64,000 nt of DNA from Cedecea colo (GCF_011808225.1 NZ_SOYS01000013.1:1-64000), one strand, 5' to 3'. Counted from the first letter of the stretch, positions 55,021 to 64,000 are shown. Numbers and translations: made by a program. The notes: generated from the sequence alone by a model not told the origin.

Positions 55021-56046
55021 ATGAAAGCATTAGCGAAATTAAAAGCAGAAGAAGGCATCTGGATGACGGATGCGCCCAAACCGGAAATGGGCCATAACGA
55101 TCTGCTGATCAAAATCCGTAAAACCGCGATTTGCGGCACCGATGTGCATATCTATAACTGGGATGAATGGTCACAGAAGACCATCCCGGTGCCGATGGTT
55201 GTCGGCCATGAATACGTGGGCGAAGTGGTCGGTGTCGGCCAGGAAGTAAAAGGGTTTAAAATTGGCGATCGCGTTTCCGGCGAAGGGCACATTACCTGTG
55301 GTCATTGCCGTAACTGTCGCGCCGGTCGGACTCACCTTTGCCGCAATACTACCGGCGTAGGCGTTAACCGCCCAGGTTGTTTTGCTGAATATCTGGTGCT
55401 GCCTGCCTTTAACGCCTTCAAAATCCCGGACAATATTTCCGACGATTTGGCTTCCATCTTTGACCCGTTTGGTAACGCGGTTCACACGGCGCTTTCGTTT
55501 GACCTGGTCGGCGAGGACGTACTGGTTTCAGGTGCTGGCCCGATTGGCATTATGGCTGCGGCCGTCGCTAAACATGTGGGCGCGCGCAATGTCGTGATCA
55601 CAGATGTTAACGAATATCGCCTTGAGCTGGCGCGTGAAATGGGTGTGACCCGCGCGGTGAACGTCAGTAAAGAAAACCTGCATGACGTGATGGCAGAGCT
55701 GGGCATGACCGAAGGGTTTGACGTAGGCCTGGAAATGTCCGGCGCGCCACCGGCGTTTCGCACCATGCTCGATACGATGAACCACGGTGGCCGTATCGCG
55801 ATGTTGGGTATTCCTCCATCAGATATGTCTATCGACTGGACAAAAGTTATCTTCAAAGGACTTTTCATCAAGGGCATTTACGGACGCGAAATGTTCGAAA
55901 CCTGGTACAAAATGGCCGCGTTAATCCAGTCCGGGCTGGATCTCTCGCCAATCATCACGCACCGCTTTGGTATTGATGATTTCCAGAAAGGCTTTGATGC
56001 GATGCGTTCCGGGCAGTCCGGGAAGGTTATTCTTAGCTGGGATTGA
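55021..56046 (+). CDS. tdh: L-threonine 3-dehydrogenase
   Basis: Tdh oxidises L-threonine to 2-amino-3-ketobutyrate with NAD+. It is a 341-aa zinc MDR protein: [15 protein letters not shown] (catalytic Zn Cys), GHEYVGEVV, the structural zinc site [15 protein letters not shown] and the Rossmann [12 protein letters not shown]. The frame is open upstream into kbl, but the ATG at 55021 starts [12 protein letters not shown], as in the family. It forms an operon with kbl. Confidence 0.98.
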   Translation: MKALAKLKAEEGIWMTDAPKPEMGHNDLLIKIRKTAICGTDVHIYNWDEWSQKTIPVPMVVGHEYVGEVVGVGQEVKGFKIGDRVSGEGHITCGHCRNCRAGRTHLCRNTTGVGVNRPGCFAEYLVLPAFNAFKIPDNISDDLASIFDPFGNAVHTALSFDLVGEDVLVSGAGPIGIMAAAVAKHVGARNVVITDVNEYRLELAREMGVTRAVNVSKENLHDVMAELGMTEGFDVGLEMSGAPPAFRTMLDTMNHGGRIAMLGIPPSDMSIDWTKVIFKGLFIKGIYGREMFETWYKMAALIQSGLDLSPIITHRFGIDDFQKGFDAMRSGQSGKVILSWD

Positions 56047-56116
56047 TTAAACGTGTAGTTTACGTTTAGTACTAATGACGGCCAGGTTTTCCAGACCCGG
56101 CCGTATAAAGGTAATT

Positions 56117-56803
56117 TTACTTCCCACGGAGCTTTCTGGATAAACGTCTGAACTTCTCTTTAAGCTGAACCAGTTTATAGACCAGCCCATGACCTTCAAT
56201 ATTAATATGATATTTGTTGCGTAAAACTAAAATATCATTTGCCTGGCAAACCTTTAGGCTACCCTTACAAGATAAATCGATAACCCTTAACTCACCGGAG
56301 GATGTCCGAATAAAATTACCAGAATGGATATCATTTGATGCCAGGCCCGCACGATGCAGACGCTGAATACATTCCTTAAGATCGTCTTCATTGCTTTTAT
56401 TAATACTATCTAAAGGTTCCCCTTCGATATATTCATGAAGGGTATATACGTCATAGCATTGGCGGAAGCGTGTTTTCTCTGCCACATAGTAGAGGTCGGC
56501 TGTACAGGAGCGTACTTCCGGCGTTAGGCTATCCAGTTTCTTAATGAGCCTGGAATAGAAGGGACCAGAGATAAGATTTTGAAGTTTTTTCTCGAATCGA
56601 TAGTCGATTTCACGATCGTTTTTGATGATAAACTTTCGCGACTGGTATTCAACAAGCTCCACGCTGCGGAATTCGTTACCGCTACTCAGCGGTTTGCCGC
56701 CGATTTCGCTATTCATATACTTATCCATCAGAGACTTAAGATCGTCACGTCCTTCTTTGTAATAGACCGTGTAGCCCTTTTCTTGTGTCTTGTTGATGGT
56801 CAT
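56117..56803 (-). CDS. waaY: LPS core heptose II kinase, WaaY-like (RfaY family)
   Basis: WaaY phosphorylates HepII, with WaaP and WaaQ required first. It is a ~228-aa small kinase-like protein: LHRAGLASNDIHSGNFIRTSSGELRVIDLSCKG carries the catalytic loop and the metal Asp, and the C-terminus is basic (RLSRKLRGK). Similarity to E. coli WaaY is clear at the motifs but modest elsewhere. I chose the ATG at 56803 with GAGG 6 nt upstream; 56824 is an alternative. It lies outside the waa cluster, after tdh and divergent from waaH, which is unusual. Confidence 0.78.
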   Translation of the reverse strand: MTINKTQEKGYTVYYKEGRDDLKSLMDKYMNSEIGGKPLSSGNEFRSVELVEYQSRKFIIKNDREIDYRFEKKLQNLISGPFYSRLIKKLDSLTPEVRSCTADLYYVAEKTRFRQCYDVYTLHEYIEGEPLDSINKSNEDDLKECIQRLHRAGLASNDIHSGNFIRTSSGELRVIDLSCKGSLKVCQANDILVLRNKYHINIEGHGLVYKLVQLKEKFRRLSRKLRGK

Positions 56804-57177
56804 CACGTCCCTCAAGATAAGCATTTTAAATAAGAATAATCATGTAGATATAGTATACATGGTGCTGATTCTAATAAGTAGGCTGTTTTGCCTCTCAGCG
56901 GCGGCTTCCGGGCTGTGCCTGTCCATCGTCCATAAACGGAAACCAGAGGGTTCGCTTGTGTCGGCTGGTAGACATGAAATTTCTTTTAGGCCTTTGATAT
57001 ATAGTAAATATTACTCTTAAATTAGCTGTACCTGGCTTATGTCTGCTACAGAAAAACCGCTGTTTTACCCTTCTTTCCCCCTTCGTCCTTTAATCAATCA
57101 CTTCTGCTGGTCTTAATTATTTCTTAATAAATGAATGGTAAAAAAAGACGATGTGTTAATAAGTAACGAGCCATTCT
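56804..57177. other. waaY-waaH divergent intergenic region
   Basis: About 370 bp, AT-rich, without a gene. It holds the promoters for the waaY-like gene (minus) and waaH (plus). A PmrA box is at 57112-57128. The part nearest the waaY-like gene (56880-56970) is GC-richer, with no clear function. Confidence 0.55.
57112..57128 (+). promoter_or_regulatory. PmrA (BasR) box upstream of waaH
   Basis: CTTAAT - TATTT - CTTAAT is a perfect direct repeat with 5-nt spacing, the PmrA/BasR consensus. A TTAATA -10-like hexamer follows ~21-26 nt later. yibD/waaH is a known PmrA-regulated gene in Salmonella and E. coli, so this is very likely its activator site. Confidence 0.82.
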
Positions 57178-58212
57178 ATGGGAAGTAGTAAAAGTACACT
57201 GAGCATTATTATTCCGTTATACAACGCAGGTAATTGCTTCCGGGCATGCATGGAATCTTTGATTGCTCAAACATGGAGTGCTCTGGAAATCATCATTGTT
57301 AACGATGGCTCAACGGACAACTCTGTTGATATTGCAAGACAATATGTCGAAAAGTATCCTCACGTGCAGTTATTGCATCAGAATAATGCGGGGGCTTCTG
57401 TCGCCCGCAACCGGGGCCTTGCCGCTGCGACCGGTGAATACGTCGCCTTTGTTGATGCCGACGATCTGGTTTATCCGAAGATGTATGAAACGCTGATGAC
57501 CATGGCGTTACAGGACGATCTGGATATAGCACAGTGCAATGCGGACTGGTGTATTCGCGAAACGGGGCATACCTGGCTATCCATACCTACGGATCGCATT
57601 CAGTCGACAGGCGTATTAACCGGCCCCGACTGGTTGCGTATGGCGCTCGCTTCACGCCGCTGGACGCATGTTGTCTGGATGGGGGTTTATCGACGCGATA
57701 TTATTGAGAAAAATAAGATTGCCTTTATTCCGGGGTTGCATCATCAGGATATTGTGTGGACCACGGAATTTATGTTCAATGCCAAACGCGCACGCTATAC
57801 CGAACAGCCGCTGTATAAATATTTCGTTCACGATCTCTCGGTTAGCCGACTGAAAAGGCAAGGGCAGAATAATCTACATTATCAACGACACTATATTAAG
57901 ATCACGCGTTTATTAGAAAAACTGAATCGTGAATATGCGGACCGCATTCCGATCTATCCGGAATTTCAGCAGCAAATTACCTGGGAAGCGCTGCGGGTGT
58001 GCCATGCGGTGCGTAAAGAGCCGGATATGCTTACTCGCCAACAAATGATTAGCGAAATATTTACCTCCGGTATGTATAAACGCATGATGACCAATGTACG
58101 AAGCGCTAAGGCGGCTTATCAGGCACTGTTATGGTCTGCAAGACTATATCGGTGGCGCGATAAAACAATGTCGCACCGTCGTATTTCCCATAAAGCGATT
58201 AATCGGCGTTAG
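57178..58212 (+). CDS. waaH: LPS core glucuronosyltransferase WaaH (YibD), family GT2
   Basis: WaaH adds glucuronic acid to HepIII under phosphate limitation in E. coli, making an alternative LPS glycoform. It has 344 aa, the E. coli length. The GT2 signatures are STLSIIIPLYNAGNCFRACM, VNDGSTDNSVDIARQY, ASVARNRGLAAATGEYVAF and VDADDLVYP, and RRWTHVVWMGVYRRDII is WaaH-typical. It needs HepIII, so waaQ must be active. Its 3' end overlaps that of convergent yibQ by 14 bp. Confidence 0.94.
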   Translation: MGSSKSTLSIIIPLYNAGNCFRACMESLIAQTWSALEIIIVNDGSTDNSVDIARQYVEKYPHVQLLHQNNAGASVARNRGLAAATGEYVAFVDADDLVYPKMYETLMTMALQDDLDIAQCNADWCIRETGHTWLSIPTDRIQSTGVLTGPDWLRMALASRRWTHVVWMGVYRRDIIEKNKIAFIPGLHHQDIVWTTEFMFNAKRARYTEQPLYKYFVHDLSVSRLKRQGQNNLHYQRHYIKITRLLEKLNREYADRIPIYPEFQQQITWEALRVCHAVRKEPDMLTRQQMISEIFTSGMYKRMMTNVRSAKAAYQALLWSARLYRWRDKTMSHRRISHKAINRR

Positions 58213-59176
58213 CGTTTACGTTTTTGGGCAAGGCTATTTCTTCCCAGCCCTGCCACTGATGCTGCATATATTTCACCAGCGTACTCTGGCTGATACTGTC
58301 CCTGAGCACTGCGAAATAGGTCGTCGCGTAGACAGGGTCCAGCGGTTTTTTAGCTTTGCAAAGCTTCACGCCGCTAAAGGGATTACGCGGTTGTTCTGCC
58401 GGCTTGCCTGCTTTGCCCGGGGTCACATTGTTCGGCGTGGATGTATCCACCTGCGGTTCATTTAACAGGCTACTCGGTCGTACCAGAGTGATATCCGGCG
58501 GCAGGTTATAAATCATCTGCTGTAACACGCGCACCGTTGCTGGATGCGGATGGCCGATGGCAATGGCCGAGCCATTACGGCGCGCGAGCGCAACGGCGCG
58601 GTTAAACTGGAAACGGATATCGGCTTCGTTCTGCGTATCGTCGAGGAAAACCTTACGCTTAATGACTTTGACTTTGGTTCCCGCCGCGGCACGCATCGAC
58701 TGGCTGTTGCCGATGGTCATGCTATCGAGAAAATAGAAATTGTATTGATCCAGCGCCTGCATCACTTTTTGCATACCGAACAGGCTGGAGGTCATGGCGC
58801 TGCCCATATGGTTATTCAAACCCACGGCGTAGGGCACTTTGTTGACGGCCTCGCGGATAATGCGCTCGATCTCACTGCTGCTCATTTCCGGACGCAGGGT
58901 ATCTTTTTCCAGCGGCTGTTTGCTAAGCGGTGCCATCGGTAAGTGAATAAGGACTTCGTGCCCCGAATTATGGGCTTTAGTTGCCATTTCATGGGCATGC
59001 GGAGCATTAGGCAGAACGGCAACGGAAATATCAGAAGGCAGCGCGAGCACCTGATTTTCTTGATGAGGACGATAACCAAAGTCATCGATCACAATCGCCA
59101 GTTTGCCGGCATAAACGGAAGGTACCAGCGCCAGCGCGCAGGCGAGAGAAAAAACAACGTGACGAAATTGAAGCAA
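58199..59176 (-). CDS. yibQ: Divergent polysaccharide deacetylase-family protein YibQ
   Basis: This 325-aa periplasmic protein has a signal peptide (VVFSLACALALVPSVYA, then GKLAIVIDDFGYRPHQE). The NodB-like divergent deacetylase fold shows IVIDDFGYR and the conserved GLNNHMGSAMT segment. Its biochemical role is unproven. It follows envC by 3 nt in the gpmM-envC-yibQ unit, which suggests a cell-wall link. Confidence 0.94.
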   Translation of the reverse strand: MLQFRHVVFSLACALALVPSVYAGKLAIVIDDFGYRPHQENQVLALPSDISVAVLPNAPHAHEMATKAHNSGHEVLIHLPMAPLSKQPLEKDTLRPEMSSSEIERIIREAVNKVPYAVGLNNHMGSAMTSSLFGMQKVMQALDQYNFYFLDSMTIGNSQSMRAAAGTKVKVIKRKVFLDDTQNEADIRFQFNRAVALARRNGSAIAIGHPHPATVRVLQQMIYNLPPDITLVRPSSLLNEPQVDTSTPNNVTPGKAGKPAEQPRNPFSGVKLCKAKKPLDPVYATTYFAVLRDSISQSTLVKYMQHQWQGWEEIALPKNVNANAD

Positions 59177-59179
59177 AAC

Positions 59180-60463
59180 TTATCTTCCCAACCACGGCTG
59201 TGGATTGACTGCCCGGCCCTGGCGACGAATTTCGAAATAGAGTGACGGGCGGCCCTGACCACCACTGTTACCCACCAGCGCGATGGGTTGGCCGGCGCGC
59301 ACTTGCGTGCCAACGCTGACCAGCGCGCTCTGGTTATAGCCATACAAACTCATATCGCCTTTGCCGTGTTCGACCACCACAACCAGCCCATAACCCTGAA
59401 GCCAGTCGGCGAGGATCACGCGCCCGTCGGCAATGGCTTTGACTTCTGTTCCTTCACCCGCTGCGATAACGATACCTTTCCAACGTAGTTCACCCTGGAG
59501 CTGTTCGCCATAACGGTGCAGCAGGGAACCGCGCACCGGCCAGAACGCCTGGCCCCCTGGCGAACCCAAACCGCCGGTGCGTGACATAAGCGAGCGTTCA
59601 TCCTGCGTAGGCTTGTAGGTACTACCTTTGCTTGCGGCTTCTTTTTGACGGTTGCGGACCTGTTCCGCTTCCCGCGCTTCTTTTTCGGCACGAGCTTTAG
59701 CAGCGGCAGCGGCACGGGCAATTTGATTCTGCAGGCGGGATTCGTTCTGACGCATCTCGCTCAGTTTTTGCTGATCCTGCTGGATTGAGGATTCCAGGCT
59801 GGCGAGGGTTTTCTTACGTTCGTTGCGGGCATCTTCCAGCCTGGCCTGCTGGGCTTGCTGGTCGTAAAGCAGCGTTTGCTGTTCCGTCTGCTTAGCTTCC
59901 AGGGTCGCTTTTTGCTCGTCGACTTCCGCTTTGGTTTGCTTAAGCTCTTCTATCGTCTGCTGGCGGGCCGCGTTCAGGTAACCAAAATAGGCTTGCAGGC
60001 GCTGTCCGCGCTGGCTCTCTTCACCACTCAGAATTAACTGAATACCCGTATGCTGACCCTGACGGAATGCCGCATCAAGCTGCGCTGCCAGGTTACGCTC
60101 CTGGGTAGCCTGCTGTTTTTGCAGCTTTACGAGGGAAGCATTCATGGTTTCAATCTGGCTGTTAAGCGTGGCGAGGGTATTTTGCGTATCGCGTAATTTA
60201 CGGCTTGCCGCAGCGATTGCCTGTTCCTGCTCTTTTAACTGTGCGAGAAGAGCCGAACGCTGCTGCTGTTGCTGGCGCACCGCACGCTCTTTGGCGGCGA
60301 TATCCTGCTGGATGGATTTCAGCTGAGCGCTGTCATCTGCATGGCTGGAAAAAGGACATAGCAATACGCCAGCGCTAAGTACGCTGGCGTAGATAGCGGG
60401 CCTGACTGAAAACCGCTTCGGCTTCACGACCCATGTTATTGAAAAAATCGCCTTTCCCCTCAT
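59180..60463 (-). CDS. envC: Murein hydrolase activator EnvC
   Basis: EnvC is a periplasmic activator of AmiA and AmiB at the septum, controlled by FtsEX. It has ~420-427 aa: signal peptide (VLSAGVLLCPFSSHA), a long coiled coil (~35-270), and a degenerate LytM/M23 domain (~300-427; GYGLVVVVEHGKGDMSLYGYNQ) lacking the full zinc ligand set, as in E. coli EnvC. The start is unclear. The ATG at 60463 has a poor Shine-Dalgarno, while the E. coli start position is ATA here (60439), preceded by GGGGAAAGGCG. A GTG at 60427 is a third option. Confidence 0.93.
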   Translation of the reverse strand: MRGKAIFSITWVVKPKRFSVRPAIYASVLSAGVLLCPFSSHADDSAQLKSIQQDIAAKERAVRQQQQQRSALLAQLKEQEQAIAAASRKLRDTQNTLATLNSQIETMNASLVKLQKQQATQERNLAAQLDAAFRQGQHTGIQLILSGEESQRGQRLQAYFGYLNAARQQTIEELKQTKAEVDEQKATLEAKQTEQQTLLYDQQAQQARLEDARNERKKTLASLESSIQQDQQKLSEMRQNESRLQNQIARAAAAAKARAEKEAREAEQVRNRQKEAASKGSTYKPTQDERSLMSRTGGLGSPGGQAFWPVRGSLLHRYGEQLQGELRWKGIVIAAGEGTEVKAIADGRVILADWLQGYGLVVVVEHGKGDMSLYGYNQSALVSVGTQVRAGQPIALVGNSGGQGRPSLYFEIRRQGRAVNPQPWLGR

Positions 60464-60472
60464 GGGGAGGGA

Positions 60473-62020
60473 TTATTCCACGATGAACAGCGGCTTGCCA
60501 GTCATCTCTTGCGGGATTTCCATGCCCATCAGGCTCAGCATGGTCGGTGCGATATCAGAAAGCTTGCCGCCTTCCACCGCTTTTACGCGGCGATCGCCGA
60601 TATAAATCAGCGGTACCGGCAGGCTGGTATGCGCGGTATGCGCCTGGCCTGTTGCCGGGTCGCGCATCTGCTCCGCGTTGCCGTGGTCCGCGGTAATCAG
60701 CAGCTGGCCGTCTGCGTTTTTTACAGCGGAAACCACTTGGGCAATACAGTTATCCAGCGCTTCAACAGCAGAAATCGCTGCTTCGTAAACGCCGGTATGG
60801 CCGACCATATCGCCGTTAGGATAGTTACAAATAATGGTATCGTACTTACCGCTGTTGATGGCGGTCAGTAATTTTTCAGTCAATTCTGCAGAGCTCATTT
60901 CCGGCTGCAGGTCGTAAGTCGCCACTTTTGGCGAATTAATCAGCACGCGATCTTCGCCAGCAAACGGCTCTTCAACGCCACCGTTATAGAAGAAGGTAAC
61001 GTGAGCGTATTTTTCAGTTTCAGAAATGCGTAGCTGGGTTTTGTTATGCTTCGCCATCCATTCACCAAAAGTATTGGTCAGGGATGCTGGCGGATAAGCA
61101 CAGGCGGTTTTGATGTCGGCTGCGTATTCAGTCAGCATTACGAAATCACCGAAGTTAACTACTTTTTTACGTGCGAAGCCGGAAAAATCGGCGTTTACAA
61201 ACGCGCGAGCGATCTGGCGGGCGCGGTCAGCACGGAAGTTCATAAAGATCAGCGCGTCGCCGTCATTCATTACAGCTTCTGCTTCGCCTGCGGCACGAAT
61301 TACCGTTGGCTTTACAAATTCATCGTTTTCATCGCGAGCGTAAGCGGCTTCAAGGCCTGCCACGGCGGTAGCCGCCTGATATTCGCCTTTGGCCTGGGTC
61401 ATCAGGTCATAAGCCAGCTCTACGCGGTCCCAACGATTATCGCGGTCCATGGCAAAGTAGCGGCCAATAATTGAAGCAACGCGGCCTTTACCAACGGCGG
61501 CAAACTTATCGGCAAACTTTTTCAGCGAGGATTCTGCGCTGCGTGGCGGGGTATCGCGACCGTCCAGGAAAGCGTGCAGATAGATGGCCTGCGCGCCGCG
61601 CTCTGCGGCCATTTCGATCATCGCCAGGATGTGCTGTTCATGGCTGTGAACGCCGCCGGCAGAAGCGAGCCCCATAATATGCACAGCTTTACCCGCCGCG
61701 ACGGCTTTATCTACTGCCGCAGCCAGCACCGGGTTTGCGAAGAAATTACGTTCTTTAATTTCAACATCCAGACGGGTCAGATCCTGATAAACGATTCGGC
61801 CAGCGCCGAGGTTTACGTGGCCCACTTCAGAGTTTCCCATTTGCCCGTCAGGCAGCCCCACTTCCAGGCCTGACGCATTGATCAGGGTATGCGGACGCTG
61901 GGCCCACAGATTATCCATAACCGGGGTTTTAGCATTCAGGATGGCGTTATCCTGCTGCTCTTCACGGTGACCGTAACCATCCAGAATCACCAGAACCATA
62001 GGTTTTTTAGTAGCCGACAT
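60473..62020 (-). CDS. gpmM: 2,3-bisphosphoglycerate-independent phosphoglycerate mutase
   Basis: GpmM (GpmI) interconverts 3- and 2-phosphoglycerate in glycolysis using two Mn ions. It has 515 aa. The phosphatase domain starts [16 protein letters not shown], the catalytic Ser is in [16 protein letters not shown], and metal motifs include [11 protein letters not shown] and [11 protein letters not shown]. The open frame extends far upstream (to 62173), but the ATG at 62020 fits the family start. It heads the gpmM-envC-yibQ unit. Confidence 0.97.
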   Translation of the reverse strand: MSATKKPMVLVILDGYGHREEQQDNAILNAKTPVMDNLWAQRPHTLINASGLEVGLPDGQMGNSEVGHVNLGAGRIVYQDLTRLDVEIKERNFFANPVLAAAVDKAVAAGKAVHIMGLASAGGVHSHEQHILAMIEMAAERGAQAIYLHAFLDGRDTPPRSAESSLKKFADKFAAVGKGRVASIIGRYFAMDRDNRWDRVELAYDLMTQAKGEYQAATAVAGLEAAYARDENDEFVKPTVIRAAGEAEAVMNDGDALIFMNFRADRARQIARAFVNADFSGFARKKVVNFGDFVMLTEYAADIKTACAYPPASLTNTFGEWMAKHNKTQLRISETEKYAHVTFFYNGGVEEPFAGEDRVLINSPKVATYDLQPEMSSAELTEKLLTAINSGKYDTIICNYPNGDMVGHTGVYEAAISAVEALDNCIAQVVSAVKNADGQLLITADHGNAEQMRDPATGQAHTAHTSLPVPLIYIGDRRVKAVEGGKLSDIAPTMLSLMGMEIPQEMTGKPLFIVE

Positions 62021-62269
62021 TGCAAAAGCCTCTAAGTCAAAGACGAAAAATTTGCGTAATTTTACTACAGGCAATCGGGGGAAATAGCCGCAGAAGATCA
62101 AAGAAAGAGGCTGGACCGGCAACGGTTTATCCCGGACAACGTCATTTTTTTCGTAACAGCACGCAGAATCCACAATACATCATGCTGACTGGCTGTAATT
62201 GCCACAATGCGAAGGTATACTCCTTGCCTGGTTTTTTTCACATTACTTAGTCGGGAGTTATCACCCCCC

Positions 62270-62701
62270 ATGCAAGAAATTATGCAATTCGTTGGTCGTC
62301 ATCCCATACTTAGTCTGGCGTGGGTTGGTTTACTGGCCGCCGTACTTTTCATGACCTTTAAGGGATTAACCTCAAAGGTGAAGGTGATTACCCGTGGTGA
62401 AGCCACGCGTTTAATCAACAAAGAAGATGCTGTTGTGGTTGATGTGCGCCAGCGTGATGACTACCGCAAAGGCCATATCGCGAACTCGCTCAACGTGCTG
62501 GCAAATGATATCAAAAACGGCAACTTTGGTGAGTTAGAAAAATACAAAGCTAAACCGGTTATCGTGGTTTGTGGCAACGGTATTTCCTCTCAGGAGTCAG
62601 CAGCGCTGCTGACGAAAGCCGGTTTCGAGCACGTAACCTTGCTTAAAGAAGGTGTTGCTGGCTGGAGCGGGGATAACCTGCCGCTGGTCCGCGGTAAATA
62701 A
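62270..62701 (+). CDS. yibN: Rhodanese-domain membrane protein YibN
   Basis: This 143-aa protein (E. coli length) has one N-terminal membrane helix ([20 protein letters not shown]) and a cytoplasmic rhodanese domain (~40-143). The active-site loop reads [13 protein letters not shown], with a cysteine at the rhodanese nucleophile position; E. coli K-12 has Asp there, as I recall. The ATG at 62270 ([10 protein letters not shown]) follows CGGGAG. It heads yibN-grxC-secB-gpsA. Confidence 0.93.
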   Translation: MQEIMQFVGRHPILSLAWVGLLAAVLFMTFKGLTSKVKVITRGEATRLINKEDAVVVDVRQRDDYRKGHIANSLNVLANDIKNGNFGELEKYKAKPVIVVCGNGISSQESAALLTKAGFEHVTLLKEGVAGWSGDNLPLVRGK

Positions 62702-62725
62702 TCTGAACGTATTCTGAGGTAAGCC

Positions 62726-62977
62726 ATGGCGAACATTGAAATCTACACCAAAGCGACCTGTCCTTTTTGCCACCGCGCAAAAGATTTGCTCAACAGCAAA
62801 GGGGTAACTTTCCAGGAATTACCTATTGATGGTGATGCCGTGAAACGGGAAGAGATGATCAAACGCAGTGGCCGTACAACGGTGCCGCAGATTTTTATTG
62901 ATGCACAGCACATTGGCGGCTGTGATGACTTGTATGCGCTTGACGCACGTGGTGGACTCGATCCCCTGCTGCGATAG
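62726..62977 (+). CDS. grxC: Glutaredoxin 3
   Basis: Grx3 is a small cytosolic GSH-dependent disulfide reductase of 83 aa (E. coli length). The redox site is ATCPFCHRAKDLL (CPFC; E. coli has CPYC). The cis-Pro TVPQIFI and the GSH-binding GGCDDLYALD are intact. TGAGGTAAGCC before the ATG is the Shine-Dalgarno. Confidence 0.97.
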   Translation: MANIEIYTKATCPFCHRAKDLLNSKGVTFQELPIDGDAVKREEMIKRSGRTTVPQIFIDAQHIGGCDDLYALDARGGLDPLLR

Positions 62978-63041
62978 CGCGGTTTGTCTGCCGTCGGTTG
63001 CGGATGAATAAAGGACGTATTAATTTTTTAAGGGTTTAAAA

Positions 63042-63509
63042 ATGTCAGAACAAAACAATACAGAAATGGCTTTCCAGATTCAGCGCGTTTATACCAAGGA
63101 CATCTCTTTTGAAGCGCCAAATGCGCCTCATGTTTTTCAGAAAGACTGGCAGCCAGAAGTTAAGCTGGACCTGGATACCGCTTCCAGCCAGCTGGCAGAC
63201 GATGTGTATGAAGTTGTGCTGCGCGTAACCGTGACCGCAACGCTGGGTGAAGATACCGCGTTCCTGTGTGAAGTACAGCAGGCTGGCATCTTCTCCATCG
63301 GCGGTATCGAAGGCACGCAAATGGCACACTGCCTGGGTGCGTACTGCCCGAACATTCTGTTCCCGTATGCGCGCGAAGCAATCACTAGCCTAGTTTCTCG
63401 TGGTACCTTCCCGCAGTTGAACCTTGCGCCGGTTAACTTCGATGCGCTGTTCATGAGCTATCTGCAACAGCAATCTGGCGAAGGTACTGAAAACCATCAG
63501 GATGCCTGA
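63042..63509 (+). CDS. secB: Protein-export chaperone SecB
   Basis: SecB is a tetrameric cytosolic chaperone that keeps precursors unfolded and hands them to SecA. It has 155 aa, starting [20 protein letters not shown], with the family stretches [36 protein letters not shown] and [12 protein letters not shown]. Its stop overlaps the gpsA ATG by one base (TGATG). Confidence 0.98.
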   Translation: MSEQNNTEMAFQIQRVYTKDISFEAPNAPHVFQKDWQPEVKLDLDTASSQLADDVYEVVLRVTVTATLGEDTAFLCEVQQAGIFSIGGIEGTQMAHCLGAYCPNILFPYAREAITSLVSRGTFPQLNLAPVNFDALFMSYLQQQSGEGTENHQDA

Positions 63510-64000
63510 TGAATAGCCTTAATGCTTCAATGACTGTGATCGGTGCCGGCTCTTACGGCACCGCTCTTGCCATTACGTTGGCAAGAAACGGCCACCACGT
63601 TGTCCTGTGGGGCCACGATCCAAAACATATTGCTAAATTACAGGCCGACCGCTGTAACGTCGCATTCCTCCCTGATGTTTCCTTCCCGGACACGCTTCAT
63701 CTCGAAAGCGATTTAGCCACTGCGCTTTTGGCAAGCCGCAATATTCTGGTAGTTGTGCCTAGTCACGTCTTCGGTCAGGTGTTACGCCAAATCAAACCGT
63801 TGATGCGCCCGGATGCGCGAGTGGTTTGGGCAACCAAAGGCCTGGAAGCAGAAACAGGACGTCTGTTGCAGGATGTTGCTCGTGATGCGCTGGGAGAAAG
63901 CGTACCGCTTGCGGTTATTTCAGGGCCAACTTTTGCCAAAGAGCTCGCCGCTGGTTTACCTACGGCAATTTCCCTGGCGGCAACCGACGAAACTTTCGCG
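63509..64000 (+). CDS. gpsA: Glycerol-3-phosphate dehydrogenase [NAD(P)+] GpsA (5' part; continues beyond window)
   Basis: GpsA reduces dihydroxyacetone phosphate to sn-glycerol-3-phosphate for phospholipid synthesis. About 164 of ~339 residues are in the window, with no stop. The N-terminal Rossmann motif [20 protein letters not shown] is present, as are [19 protein letters not shown] and [16 protein letters not shown]. The ATG shares one base with the secB stop. Confidence 0.97.
   Translation, partial: MNSLNASMTVIGAGSYGTALAITLARNGHHVVLWGHDPKHIAKLQADRCNVAFLPDVSFPDTLHLESDLATALLASRNILVVVPSHVFGQVLRQIKPLMRPDARVVWATKGLEAETGRLLQDVARDALGESVPLAVISGPTFAKELAAGLPTAISLAATDETFA

Noticed and set aside
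56078-56104. ACGGCC..GGCCGT hairpin after tdh as a terminator
   Set aside because: The stem is short with a long loop and no T-tract on either strand; it may be chance, so it was not listed.

Overview
The window is chromosomal DNA from a member of the Enterobacteriaceae. Almost every gene has a recognisable Escherichia/Salmonella counterpart of the same or nearly the same length, and two sRNAs (Spot 42 and CsrC) and the glnA control region are conserved. It is not E. coli K-12: the lipopolysaccharide (LPS) core locus is arranged differently, rph is intact, gltS, yihG and dinD are missing from their usual places, and two blocks that are far apart in K-12 are joined (fabY next to yicH). I cannot name the genus from sequence alone. 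There is no prophage, insertion sequence, CRISPR array or tRNA gene.

Layout: (1) 1-471, the 3' end of an rRNA operon (23S end, 5S, terminator) in the rrnA context. (2) 518-20423, the rrnA-side block: mobBA, yihD, srkA-dsbA, polA, spf, engB, csrC, yihI, a small membrane ORF, hemN, the nitrogen-control set glnA-glnL-glnG, typA, and the operon yihX-yihY-dtd-fabY. (3) 20450-32214, yicH, xanP, the recG-trmH-spoT-rpoZ-gmk stringent-response/nucleotide set, ligB and yicG. (4) 32404-41759, an unrecognised small HTH-like gene, yicC, rph-pyrE with its attenuator, slmA, dut, coaBC, radC, rpmB-rpmG, mutM, coaD and waaA. (5) 42213-53596, the LPS core locus. (6) 53814-58212, kbl-tdh, a detached waaY-like kinase gene and waaH. 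(7) 58199-64000, gpmM-envC-yibQ on the minus strand and yibN-grxC-secB-gpsA on the plus strand; gpsA runs off the end.

The most distinctive part is the LPS core region. hldD, waaF, waaC, waaA, waaG, waaP, waaQ, a waaY homologue and waaH imply a heptose-phosphorylated inner core of Escherichia/Salmonella type. The genes form two convergent units: waaG-waaP-GT8-GT8 on the plus strand, and hldD-waaF-waaC-waaL-GT2-waaQ-GT8 on the minus strand. waaQ is therefore not in its usual place in front of waaG. The three family-8 glycosyltransferase genes, the family-2 gene and waaQ are visibly AT-rich, as expected for an exchanged, strain-variable outer-core cassette. The waaY homologue lies outside the cluster beyond tdh, divergent from waaH. 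waaH is preceded by a perfect PmrA/BasR box, which ties this LPS modification to the polymyxin/iron/acid response.

Nitrogen regulation is readable from the DNA: NtrC operators and a sigma-54 promoter precede glnA, a terminator and a further NtrC site separate glnA from glnL, and an ERIC element and a shortened ERIC-like copy flank glnA. Other readable control signals are a DnaA box before polA, the pyrimidine attenuator before pyrE and the rpmB promoter.
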